DNA from: an uncultured Sphingomonas sp.
Lineage (GTDB): Bacteria; Pseudomonadota; Alphaproteobacteria; Sphingomonadales; Sphingomonadaceae
Assembly (NCBI RefSeq): GCF_902806285.1
Contig: NZ_CADCWA010000197.1
Coordinates: 1 to 35,953, forward strand
DNA length: 35,953 bases
Reading direction: 5' to 3'
Under the pieces are notes generated by a model that was not told where the DNA came from, made no database searches, and saw nothing but the letters and a program-made list of their open reading frames with translations. Made by a program: the position numbers and the translations under genes. Each line of letters begins with the position of its first letter. The stretch's first letter is position 1. This document shows, in pieces, positions 1 to 6,481 of the stretch.

Positions 1-424
1 AAAGCTCGCCTGGATTGAACGGCTCCGCCAGCACGCCGCCGAGCTCTTGAAGGAAGAACGCGCCGTGGTCCTCGCCGGTGACTGGAACGTGCTGCCGGAG
101 GACCGCGACGTCTTCTCGGCCCGCGCCGCCGCCAACGACGCCCTGATCCAGCCCGAGACCCGCGCCGCCTGGCGCCGCATCCTCTACCAGGGGTGGACCG
201 AAGCCTTGCGCGCCCTCCACCCTAACGAGGACCGGCTCTATACCTTCTGGGACTATACCGCCGGCTGCTGGCAGCGGGATGCCGGCTTCCGCATCGACCA
301 TCTGCTTCTGTCGCCGATGGCCGCTGATCGCTTGCAAGCGGCGGGGGTCCATCGCTGGGCGCGCGGCGAGGAGAAAGCCTCGGACCACGCGCCCACCTGG
401 ATCAGCTTGGCCAGCGCCGCCTGA
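1..424 (+). CDS. xth: Exodeoxyribonuclease III, C-terminal part
   Basis: This is the 3' end of an exonuclease III family gene (Mg-dependent AP endonuclease and 3'-5' exonuclease in base excision repair). The reading frame is open from base 2 to the TGA at 422-424, so the gene starts upstream of the window. Visible family motifs are GDWN near the start of the fragment (catalytic Asp and Asn), RIDHLLLS, and the terminal SDHAPTW, whose Asp-His pair is part of the active site. About 140 residues are present of a usual 255-270. The TTG at 47 is in frame but internal and is not the start. The stop lies only 6 bases from the stop of the convergent GH5 gene, so the two transcripts probably overlap at their 3' ends. 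Confidence 0.92.
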   Translation, partial: KLAWIERLRQHAAELLKEERAVVLAGDWNVLPEDRDVFSARAAANDALIQPETRAAWRRILYQGWTEALRALHPNEDRLYTFWDYTAGCWQRDAGFRIDHLLLSPMAADRLQAAGVHRWARGEEKASDHAPTWISLASAA

Positions 425-430
425 AGCGCC

Positions 431-2908
431 CTACAGCACCAGGCCCGTCACATCGTGCACGCCCACCAGCGTCACGATGAAGTCCGCCACTCCGTCACCG
501 TTCACGTCACCCGCGACGAAGCTGTTGGTTCCGTCGTTGTAGACGCGCAGCTGCCCCGCGACTTTGGTAAAGGCGGCCGCACCGATATCGCTGAAGGCCT
601 GGTTGCCCGCAACCTGTTCGTTGGCGTCGATCCCGCTGAAGTCGAGAATGTCGCCCATTGCCCAATCGGTCACCCGATCGCCGTCGGCGTGCCCGGCCGT
701 TTCGAACACGAACCGGTCGTTGCCGATGCCGCCGGTCAGAGTGTCGGCGCCGCCGCGCCCGTTGAGCAGGTCGTTGCCGCCAAGCCCTTTCAGCACGTTT
801 GTGCCGGCGTCGCCGCGAAGCTTGTCCGCATGGCTGCTACCGGTAACGCGCTCGATCCCGATCAGCGTGTCGCCGTGGGCATCGCCGTTCAGCTGGGTCG
901 CCCGGGCGAGATCAACGTCCACCGCGGCTCCCGACCAATGGTAGCTGGCGGTGTCCTCGCCCGCGCCGCCGGCCATCACGTCTGCCCCGCCGGTGCCGTT
1001 CAGCACGTCATTTCCCTCGCGCGCGTCGATGCGGTCGACCCCGCGCGTGCCATTCAGCGTGTCGTTGCCGGCCGTGCCGACCAGCGTGGGACTGGCGACG
1101 GCCGTTGTCGTCGGCGGTGGCGGCGGAGGCGGCGGCGGCGGCAAGGCAGTGGTCGTCGTCGTTGTCGTGCTGGTCGGTGTCACTCCCGGGATATTGTCGT
1201 GCACCCCATTGATCGTGATCGTGAAGTCGGCTGCACCATCGCCGTTGACATCCCCGGCGACAAACGTGTTCGAACCGTCATTGTAGAAGCGTAGCTGACC
1301 GGCGACTCCCGTGAAGGCTTGGGAGCCGATGGCGGTGAAGCGCTGGTGGCCAGCCAGGTTGATGTTGGCGTCCATGGCGCTCAGGTCGAGGATGTCGCCC
1401 GCGCTCCAATCGGTGATCCGGTCGCCGTTCGCGTCGGCGGCCCAATCGAACACGAAGCGATCGTTGCCCGCACCGCCCGTCAGCGTGTCGGCGCCGCCAC
1501 GGCCGTTCAGCACGTCGTTGCCGCCAAGTCCCTTGAGCGTGTTGGCGGCAGCGTCACCGCGCAGCGTGTCCGCGTGACCGCTGCCGGTCAGATGCTCGAC
1601 CATGCGCAGCGTGTCGCCGTGCGCATCGCCGTACGATTGGGTGGCCCGCGTGAGGTCCACGTCGACCCCCGCGCCCGACCAATGATAGCTGACCGTATCG
1701 ACGCCGTTGCCGCCGATCATCACGTCCGCCCCGCCGCTGCCGTTCAGCACGTCGTCCCCGTCGCCGCCGTCCAGCGTATCATTGCCTGAAGTGCCGTTCA
1801 GCACGTCGTTGCCCGACTGGTCCACCGGAGGAGGTGGCGGCGGAGGTGGCGGCGGAGGTGGCGGCGGCGGCGGAGGTGGCGGCGGCGGTGGCGGCGGTGG
1901 CGGCGGAGGTGGCGGCGGCGGAGGTGGCGGCGGCGGCGGAGGTGGCGGCGGGGGAGGTGGAGGCGGCGCTGGCGGCGCGACTGAAGTGACCCCGTCGTCC
2001 ATGTACTTCTGCAGAAGATCGAAGAAAGGCGTCTCCGCAGTGCCCGGATTGCCCATGAACATCGAATATTCCTTGGGCCACCACCAGCCGCCGCCCCAGG
2101 CGGTGCCGGAAACGCCGTTGGCTTCCATGTACTCGATGGCGCGCTTCTGGACTTCCAGCCAGCGGGGATCGTTGCTGGGCACCCCGAACTCGCCGATGAA
2201 GCCCTTGAGGTTGTTGGCCTTGAGCCAGTCGAAGAAGGGCTTGAGCCGGTCCACGCCGATATCCGGGTAGGCCCCTTCCTGGTCGTAGGAGCCGTGGTAC
2301 GCGCCCGAGGAGTCCCGGTCGAAATACTGGTGCGCTTCGTAGATGATGTTGTTGGCGGGATCCTTGAGGATGAAATCCTTGTTGAGCGACTGCCAGCTCC
2401 ACGCGCCGCCCCACCAGTCGCCGCTGGCATAGATCGCCTGGCTGCCGTCCACGGTGCGGATGGCGTCCACCGCGGCCTGGGCGGCCGCTTTCCAGATGCC
2501 AGGGCCGCCCATGTGGTTGGGCTCGTTCATGATGCCGTAGCCGACCAGCGCGGGCGAGTCCTTGATGGCGCCGGCCAGCTTCTTCCAGAAGTCCCCGAAC
2601 TGCGCGTTGGACACGCTCGCCGAACCGAGGGTCTGGCCGCCGTAGCGGCCGAAGTTGTGGAGGTCGACGATGACCTTGACCCCCAGCGCGTGCGCGTCGG
2701 CCAGGAACCGCTGCATGTGGCCGAGCTCCGTCGGGCTCAACGAGCCGCCCAGGGTCGGCTGCATCCGCTCCCAGCCGAACGGGAAGCGGATCAGGTCGAC
2801 GCCGCGGTCGGCATAATATTTGATCTCATCGAACGTCGGGTAATGATAGTCACGGCCATAAACATTCCCGTAACCGAATTCGGCACCCGATAAATTAATG
2901 CCTATCAT
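431..2908 (-). CDS. GH5 cellulase-like enzyme with 47-Pro linker and two RTX modules
   Basis: The protein has 825 aa. Residues 1-305 form a glycoside hydrolase family 5 (endoglucanase-like) domain with the acid/base Glu129 in IMNEPNH and the nucleophile Glu240 in FIGEFG. A Pro-rich linker holds 47 consecutive prolines at 315-361. Two RTX modules follow (about 362-575 and 606-825), each with GGxGxDxL nonapeptides and a serralysin-type C-terminal domain ending in GDVNGDG; a Thr/Pro linker lies between them. There is no signal peptide. RTX proteins of this type are normally exported by a type I system through a C-terminal signal, and no such transporter is in the window. The ATG at 2908 was chosen because the paralogue at 6482-8212 begins with the same MIGINLSGAEFG and a G-rich Shine-Dalgarno precedes it; an earlier in-frame start at 2944 would fall in the upstream terminator. 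The substrate (cellulose or another beta-glucan) is not determined. Confidence 0.9.
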   Translation of the reverse strand: MIGINLSGAEFGYGNVYGRDYHYPTFDEIKYYADRGVDLIRFPFGWERMQPTLGGSLSPTELGHMQRFLADAHALGVKVIVDLHNFGRYGGQTLGSASVSNAQFGDFWKKLAGAIKDSPALVGYGIMNEPNHMGGPGIWKAAAQAAVDAIRTVDGSQAIYASGDWWGGAWSWQSLNKDFILKDPANNIIYEAHQYFDRDSSGAYHGSYDQEGAYPDIGVDRLKPFFDWLKANNLKGFIGEFGVPSNDPRWLEVQKRAIEYMEANGVSGTAWGGGWWWPKEYSMFMGNPGTAETPFFDLLQKYMDDGVTSVAPPAPPPPPPPPPPPPPPPPPPPPPPPPPPPPPPPPPPPPPPPPPPPPPPPVDQSGNDVLNGTSGNDTLDGGDGDDVLNGSGGADVMIGGNGVDTVSYHWSGAGVDVDLTRATQSYGDAHGDTLRMVEHLTGSGHADTLRGDAAANTLKGLGGNDVLNGRGGADTLTGGAGNDRFVFDWAADANGDRITDWSAGDILDLSAMDANINLAGHQRFTAIGSQAFTGVAGQLRFYNDGSNTFVAGDVNGDGAADFTITINGVHDNIPGVTPTSTTTTTTTALPPPPPPPPPPTTTAVASPTLVGTAGNDTLNGTRGVDRIDAREGNDVLNGTGGADVMAGGAGEDTASYHWSGAAVDVDLARATQLNGDAHGDTLIGIERVTGSSHADKLRGDAGTNVLKGLGGNDLLNGRGGADTLTGGIGNDRFVFETAGHADGDRVTDWAMGDILDFSGIDANEQVAGNQAFSDIGAAAFTKVAGQLRVYNDGTNSFVAGDVNGDGVADFIVTLVGVHDVTGLVL
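1826..1966 (-). repeat. Triplet repeat encoding 47 consecutive prolines
   Basis: This 141-base tract is a run of NGG triplets on the plus strand (GGC, GGA and GGT mixed), read on the minus strand as CCG, CCT and CCA. It encodes 47 prolines in a row inside the GH5 linker. The mixed codons suggest growth by unequal slippage of short units rather than expansion of one pure triplet. The plus strand, which is the template for this gene, is very G-rich and could form two-layer G-quadruplexes. In another frame it reads as poly-glycine, which is a shadow. Confidence 0.95.
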
Positions 2909-2942
2909 AGTATCCCCCCCGGGACATCGTTGAAGCACAAAC

Positions 2943-2986
2943 AAAAAGCCGCGTGCGTAGTCGGCGAACGACTACTCAAGCGGCTT
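2943..2986 (-). terminator. Rho-independent terminator after the terminase/GNAT unit
   Basis: On the minus strand an outer stem AGCCGC/GCGGCT (2980-2985 with 2947-2952) encloses an inner stem GTAGTCG/CGACTAC, with a T5 run directly after it (2943-2947). It lies about 135 bases beyond the end of the GNAT-like gene at 3121 and 35 bases before the first GH5 start, so it most likely ends the terS-terL-GNAT transcript. Its outer stem matches the terminator at 6213-6242. Confidence 0.7.
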
Positions 2987-3120
2987 CTCTAAGGTGAAAG
3001 AGTTAAAAACTTACTTGGCGCGCGACTTAAGCCGCACGGCGGCAGCTTGAGACTGACCCATCGGGGCACTAAGCTACCGGCGATTGTCCCGCCGTGAGAC
3101 GCTTGGGAACGTCAACTTAC
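2987..3120. other. Noncoding gap between terminator and GNAT-like gene
   Basis: This 134-base AT-richer stretch has no convincing reading frame. It contains short inverted segments (for example CGGCG...CGCCG near 3077-3094), but I see no RNA family I can name. A two-piece tmRNA was considered because GCGAACGAC occurs in the hairpin next to it, but no full tag reading frame follows. Confidence 0.4.
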
Positions 3121-4245
3121 TTAGCCCAAGGCCTTTTCGTAGATCCGGTACACCTTGTTGATCGCCGCGCCGGGCAACTGGGCGATGCTGATCATCCCCG
3201 CATTGTCGTCCAGCACCCAGCCGATCTCGCCATGGGTCGCCCCGTAGCGCTCGATGCACACGGCCCGGGTCCGCTCGATCAGCATGAACGCCAGCTGCCC
3301 GGCCAGCCGGCTCCCCTGCAGCGCGGTCGCCACCCCCATCAGCGGCACCCGGATGCGCCGCACCCGCGGCCGTCGGAGCCGCCACAGCAGCTTCGCCCAC
3401 CCCAGCGGGAACAGTTCCCCGTTGAGGTCGCGGATCAGCTCGTTGATGTCGGGCACCGTGAGCATGAAGCCCTGCGCCACCCCGTCCACCTCGGCCACAT
3501 AGACCAGGTCTTCGAAGATGATCGGCTTCAGCTTCTTGCCCGCATAGGCGATCTCCGCCGCCGTCAGCGGGACGAAACCCCAATTGCCCGACCAGGCGTC
3601 GTTGAGCAGGCCGAGGATCAGCGCGGCTTCCTCGTCGAACCGCCGCTTGTCGACCTGCCGCACCCGGATGCGCCCGTTCCGCTCGCCGCTCTCCACCAGC
3701 CGCTGGATCAGCGGCGGCATCGCCACCCGGATGTCGAGCTCGTAGGTGTGGAGGTCCTTCGCTTGCCCGTAGCCCGCCGCCCCCAGCCACCCCGCATATT
3801 CGCGCCGGTGGTGCCCCATCATCGCGGTCGGCGGCTGGTCGAAGCCCTCGACCAGCAGCCCCGGCTGATCCCAGATCGACAGGCTGATCGGCCCCAGCGC
3901 CCGGGTCATCCCCGCGGCGCGCAGCCAGTCTTCCGCCGCTCCGATCAGCGCCGCCGCCGCCGCCTCGTCCAACGCCTCGAACAGGCCGATCAGCCCGGTG
4001 CCCGCGCCCATCTGGTCCAGCACCAGCTCGTCCACCTGGGCGCTGATCCGCCCCACCGGCCGCCCGTCCCGCTCCGCCAGCCACAGCGCGGCCCGGGCAT
4101 GTTCGAACCACGGGTTCTTGCCCGGCTCGATCAGCGCCAGTTCCTCGGTCTTGAGCGGCGGCACCCAGTGCGGATCGTCGCGGTACACATCCCACAACAG
4201 CGCGACGAAGCGCTTGCGGTCGGCCTTGGTCTCGACGGGGCGCAC
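3121..4245 (-). CDS. GNAT-fold acetyltransferase-like protein (YghO-type)
   Basis: The protein is about 374 aa. It starts with the family-like VRPVETKADRKRF and DPHWVPPL segment, followed by two acyltransferase-like halves, with EDLVYVAEVDGVAQGF in the second. This resembles the YghO family, which belongs to the GNAT superfamily; its substrate is not established. The frame stays open to an ATG at 4332, but the extra 29 residues are encoded by a palindromic repeat (4253-4320) and are low-complexity Pro/Ala. I therefore prefer the GTG at 4245, which has the Shine-Dalgarno-like GGAGAGGGG upstream, itself the arm of the repeat. It lies downstream of terL on the same strand, so it may be cotranscribed, but nothing shows a link to DNA packaging. 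Confidence 0.75.
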   Translation of the reverse strand: MRPVETKADRKRFVALLWDVYRDDPHWVPPLKTEELALIEPGKNPWFEHARAALWLAERDGRPVGRISAQVDELVLDQMGAGTGLIGLFEALDEAAAAALIGAAEDWLRAAGMTRALGPISLSIWDQPGLLVEGFDQPPTAMMGHHRREYAGWLGAAGYGQAKDLHTYELDIRVAMPPLIQRLVESGERNGRIRVRQVDKRRFDEEAALILGLLNDAWSGNWGFVPLTAAEIAYAGKKLKPIIFEDLVYVAEVDGVAQGFMLTVPDINELIRDLNGELFPLGWAKLLWRLRRPRVRRIRVPLMGVATALQGSRLAGQLAFMLIERTRAVCIERYGATHGEIGWVLDDNAGMISIAQLPGAAINKVYRIYEKALG

Positions 4246-4252
4246 GACAAGC

Positions 4253-4320
4253 CCCTCTCCCGCAGCCGGGAGAGGGAGGGGCCCGCTCGCGAAGCGAGTG
4301 GGAGGGTGAGGGGAGTGCGG
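4253..4320. repeat. Palindromic intergenic repeat at the GNAT start
   Basis: Two neighbouring hairpins are visible: CCCTCTCCCG (4253-4262) with CGGGAGAGGG (4267-4276), and CTCGC (4286-4290) with GCGAG (4294-4298), followed by GGGAGGGTGAGGGGAG. This is the form of a short dispersed repeat common between genes of proteobacteria. It lies between the terL stop and the GNAT coding sequence and keeps an open frame into the latter. Confidence 0.7.
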
Positions 4321-4376
4321 ACCAGAAGCCATGCGCCCGCTCCGCTACCCCCAAACCCCGCGCCGCGCCACCGCCG

Positions 4377-5681
4377 CTACAGCCCGCGCACGGACGGCAC
4401 CCCGCCGCTGCCCAGCATCAGCTCGGTCATCGCCCAGACCATCGCATCGGCCCGGTCCGGCGATCCGCTTCCCGTGTAACCGCCGGGCGTGAACCCGGTC
4501 AGTTCGTCCTCCAGTTCGGGAAAGAAGCCGGCCAGCCAGCAGCGGCCCGCTTCGAACAGCGCCGCCACCGGTTCCGCCCGCGCCCCCTTGCCCCGGGTGG
4601 CGTGGACCTTCCTGACCGCCAGCATCGGCGCCGCGCCCTTCAGCACGCTGAGCACCATGTCCCCGCCGTTGTTGGCCTCGGCCACCACCCGTTCGGCGCC
4701 CCAGCTGTCGGCGGCCGCCACCACCTTGCGCGCCCAGCCGTCCGGGCGCTCGCCACGGCAGCTCGCATCCGCCAGCACCACTCCGCGCCCGTCGGCCGTC
4801 AGGCCGCACACCAGAATGCCGCATGCATCGCCGTCCGCGGTGGCGGGCGGGTCGACCCCGACTACCACCCGGATGCAGCCGAGCGGCCCAGGCATCAGCC
4901 GCCGCGCTTCCAGCAGGTCGCGCGTCCACAGGGCGCCGTCCGCTTCCTCCAGTATCTCGCCGTTGAGTTCCTGGCGGCCCAGGCGCGTCCCCGCGTAAGC
5001 CGCCTCGATCGCTGCGAGAAAGGCGGGCGGCAGGTCGACATTCTCCCGGGTCCGCCCGCCCCGTACCGCCACCCCGGGCAGCGCCTTGATCCGCTTCAGC
5101 AACCCGGCATTCCCCGGCGTAGTGGTGACCAGCACCCGCGGCTGGGCGCCCAGCCGCATCCCCATCATCAGATTGTCCCAGCTGTTGTCGGGGTCGCGCC
5201 ACTTGCCCAGTTCGTCGGCCCAGGCGAAATGGTGTTGCGGGCCGCGCAGCCGCTCCCCGTCGGCGCCCGAAAAGGCATGGGCGATCGCCCCCGATTCGAA
5301 GCGCAGCTCGCTCCGGCTCGACGACCACTTCAGCTTCTCGCCCGGCGGGTTGCAGCCGATCAGGCCGCTTTCCCCTTCCACCATCACCCGCGCGACTTCT
5401 TCCTGCGTGGCTCCGACCAGCGCGATCCGGGCGCCCGGGTGACGACGGGCCTGTTCCAGGATCCATTCGGAGCCGCTCCGGGTCTTGCCGAACCCGCGCC
5501 CGGCCAGCAGCAGCCAGACGCGCCAATCGCCCTCCGGCTCCCGCTGGTTCGTGCCGGCCGCGGCGTCCCAGGCCCAGGCGAAGGCCCGGACATCGGCGGG
5601 GGAGAGCTTGCCCCAGACGGCCCGCTTGACCTCGTCCGGTTGCCGGGAGAGCTGCCGCAGCAGCGCGATGTGCGGCTTCAC
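4377..5681 (-). CDS. terL: Phage/GTA-type terminase large subunit
   Basis: The predicted protein (434 aa) is a DNA-packaging motor with ATPase and nuclease halves. The Walker A motif is LLLAGRGFGKTR, Walker B is HFAWADE, and the C-terminal RNase H-like nuclease shows VVVGVDPPAT (first Asp), VVAEANNGGD and DRADAMVWAM (last Asp). The architecture and small size match the large terminase of Rhodobacter-type gene transfer agents and related phages. The GTG at 5681 overlaps the TGA of the preceding terS as GTGA, and the homologous-looking sequence begins here; the longer open frame to 5972 is terS sequence in another frame. No portal, protease or capsid gene follows, which is unusual because these normally lie directly downstream. 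All key motifs are intact, so it is not obviously decayed. Confidence 0.9.
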   Translation of the reverse strand: MKPHIALLRQLSRQPDEVKRAVWGKLSPADVRAFAWAWDAAAGTNQREPEGDWRVWLLLAGRGFGKTRSGSEWILEQARRHPGARIALVGATQEEVARVMVEGESGLIGCNPPGEKLKWSSSRSELRFESGAIAHAFSGADGERLRGPQHHFAWADELGKWRDPDNSWDNLMMGMRLGAQPRVLVTTTPGNAGLLKRIKALPGVAVRGGRTRENVDLPPAFLAAIEAAYAGTRLGRQELNGEILEEADGALWTRDLLEARRLMPGPLGCIRVVVGVDPPATADGDACGILVCGLTADGRGVVLADASCRGERPDGWARKVVAAADSWGAERVVAEANNGGDMVLSVLKGAAPMLAVRKVHATRGKGARAEPVAALFEAGRCWLAGFFPELEDELTGFTPGGYTGSGSPDRADAMVWAMTELMLGSGGVPSVRGL

Positions 5682-6187
5682 TCTCCCGTGCCTTGGGCGG
5701 GCGTGTCGGCCAGCAGCTTCATGCGCCGCATCACCTTTTCCAGCCGCTTGGTTGCTTCGCTCAGGTCCGACCGCTTGGGCAGGATATCGCCGGGCGCCTG
5801 GCCCATGCCCTGCCGATGGCGCTGCAGCATCGTGTGGGCCAGCTTGGCGTCCATGCCGCTCATGCGCTGGGTGGCCCCATCGTCCACTTCGATGTCGTCC
5901 AGCAGTTCGCGGGCGCGCCGGACCAGATCGGCCTCGAGCGCCGCGTAGCCCTGCTCCTGCGCGGCATCCCACGCGTGCTGGAAAGCCTGGCTCCGGCGGC
6001 GCAGCCGGTACACGGTGGTGGTGTCAACACCGGCCGCTTCCGCCGACATCCGCACGTTGCAGGTCGACGCGAAACTATCCAGGAATGTCTTCTGCTTGGC
6101 GGCCGTGAACGCCCGGCCCACCGGCTTGCGCGCTTGCAGGCGCCGTCCCTTGCCCGCGCTGATCGCCTGCTCGGCTTGCTCCCTCAT
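5678..6187 (-). CDS. Terminase small subunit-like protein
   Basis: The protein has 169 aa and is basic at the N-terminus. Residues about 25-75 look like a helix-turn-helix (FLDSFASTCNVRMSAEAAGV, then TTTVYRLRRRS), as in small terminase subunits that recognise or present DNA. The rest is charged and helical. Its position directly upstream of terL with a 4-base GTGA overlap is the strongest argument for TerS; the small terminase of Rhodobacter GTA (gp1) holds the same position. The ATG at 6187 has a strong Shine-Dalgarno (GGGAGGGGGAAAG). The next gene upstream, on the same strand, is the second GH5-RTX gene, separated by a terminator. It could instead be a phage-derived DNA-binding regulator, but terminase is much more likely. 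Confidence 0.8.
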   Translation of the reverse strand: MREQAEQAISAGKGRRLQARKPVGRAFTAAKQKTFLDSFASTCNVRMSAEAAGVDTTTVYRLRRRSQAFQHAWDAAQEQGYAALEADLVRRARELLDDIEVDDGATQRMSGMDAKLAHTMLQRHRQGMGQAPGDILPKRSDLSEATKRLEKVMRRMKLLADTPAQGTGE

Positions 6188-6212
6188 CTTTCCCCCTCCC
6201 GCTTGCTCAACG

Positions 6213-6242
6213 AAAAAGCCGCAGGCCCCCCGGCCCGCGGCT
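6213..6242 (-). terminator. Rho-independent terminator upstream of terS
   Basis: Bases 6232-6242 pair with 6217-6227 (11 positions, one mismatch) around a 4-base loop, and the minus strand continues into T5 (6213-6217). It reads towards terS, so it most likely ends the transcript of the second GH5 gene, whose stop is at 6482. It also lies between the possible terS promoter and the terS start and could attenuate that transcript. Confidence 0.75.
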
Positions 6243-6263
6243 TCAACGATTCCAACTTGCGAG

Positions 6264-6292
6264 TAAGTATCAGAACAGCGTTACGCTGTCAA
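6264..6292 (-). promoter_or_regulatory. Possible sigma-70 promoter for the terminase genes
   Basis: The minus strand has a perfect -35 hexamer TTGACA (6292-6287). The -10 is weak: TACTTA at 6269-6264 with a 17-base spacer, or GATACT with a 15-base spacer. A start near 6257 would put the 11-bp terminator hairpin almost at the 5' end of the RNA. The case rests on the -35 and the overlapping palindrome. Confidence 0.4.
6275..6289. promoter_or_regulatory. Perfect palindrome over the promoter (operator candidate)
   Basis: ACAGCGT-T-ACGCTGT is a perfect inverted repeat with 7-base arms and a single centre base. It overlaps the -35 element and the spacer of the possible terS promoter, the position expected for a repressor operator. 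No adjacent regulator gene is present. Confidence 0.5.
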
Positions 6293-6298
6293 GATAAA

Positions 6299-6317
6299 AC
6301 TAACCAAACGGGTTAGT
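6299..6317. promoter_or_regulatory. Second perfect palindrome upstream of terS promoter
   Basis: ACTAACC-AAACG-GGTTAGT is an inverted repeat with perfect 7-base arms, just upstream of the -35. Its form (ACTAACC/GGTTAGT) resembles operators bound by TetR-family repressors, but the cognate protein cannot be named from this window. Confidence 0.5.
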
Positions 6318-6360
6318 AGCTTTTATCGACGGCGGGGCGGCGCTTCATTTCGCCTCCTGT

Positions 6361-6380
6361 GCTCCTGCGCAGGCAGGAGC
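6361..6380. repeat. GCTCCTGC palindrome (repeat family A)
   Basis: GCTCCTGC and GCAGGAGC arms with a 4-base loop, followed by CTATTTCCTT. The same hairpin with a similar flank (CTAGTTCCTA) occurs at 19591-19610 and related ones at 19641-19660 and 20094-20113. Apart from this, the terminator and the palindromes, the 294-base gap between terS and the second GH5 gene holds nothing I can identify. Confidence 0.75.
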
Positions 6381-6481
6381 CTATTTCCTTCCCACGCGAA
6401 GACGATGCACCCCCCTGCACCAGGGCACGACAACTGGGGACGTGTTCCCCGGTCGCGGCGAGCGCCTGACCTCCCATCCTC

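Noticed and set aside
1826-1966. CRISPR-like or satellite array
   Set aside because: The repetition is of triplets within an open frame without spacers; it encodes proline.
1707-2270. Plus-strand frame encoding a long poly-glycine protein
   Set aside because: It is the antisense reading of the poly-proline tract of the GH5 gene, whose catalytic motifs and paralogue establish the minus strand as coding.
2940-3110. Possible two-piece tmRNA or other structured RNA
   Set aside because: A GCGAACGAC stretch resembles the start of a tmRNA tag, but no complete tag ending in Ala-Ala and stop follows, and the hairpin with a T-run is explained as a terminator.
4245-6187. Complete prophage
   Set aside because: Only terminase subunits are recognisable; no integrase, portal, capsid, tail or lysis genes are seen and the flanks are ordinary bacterial genes.
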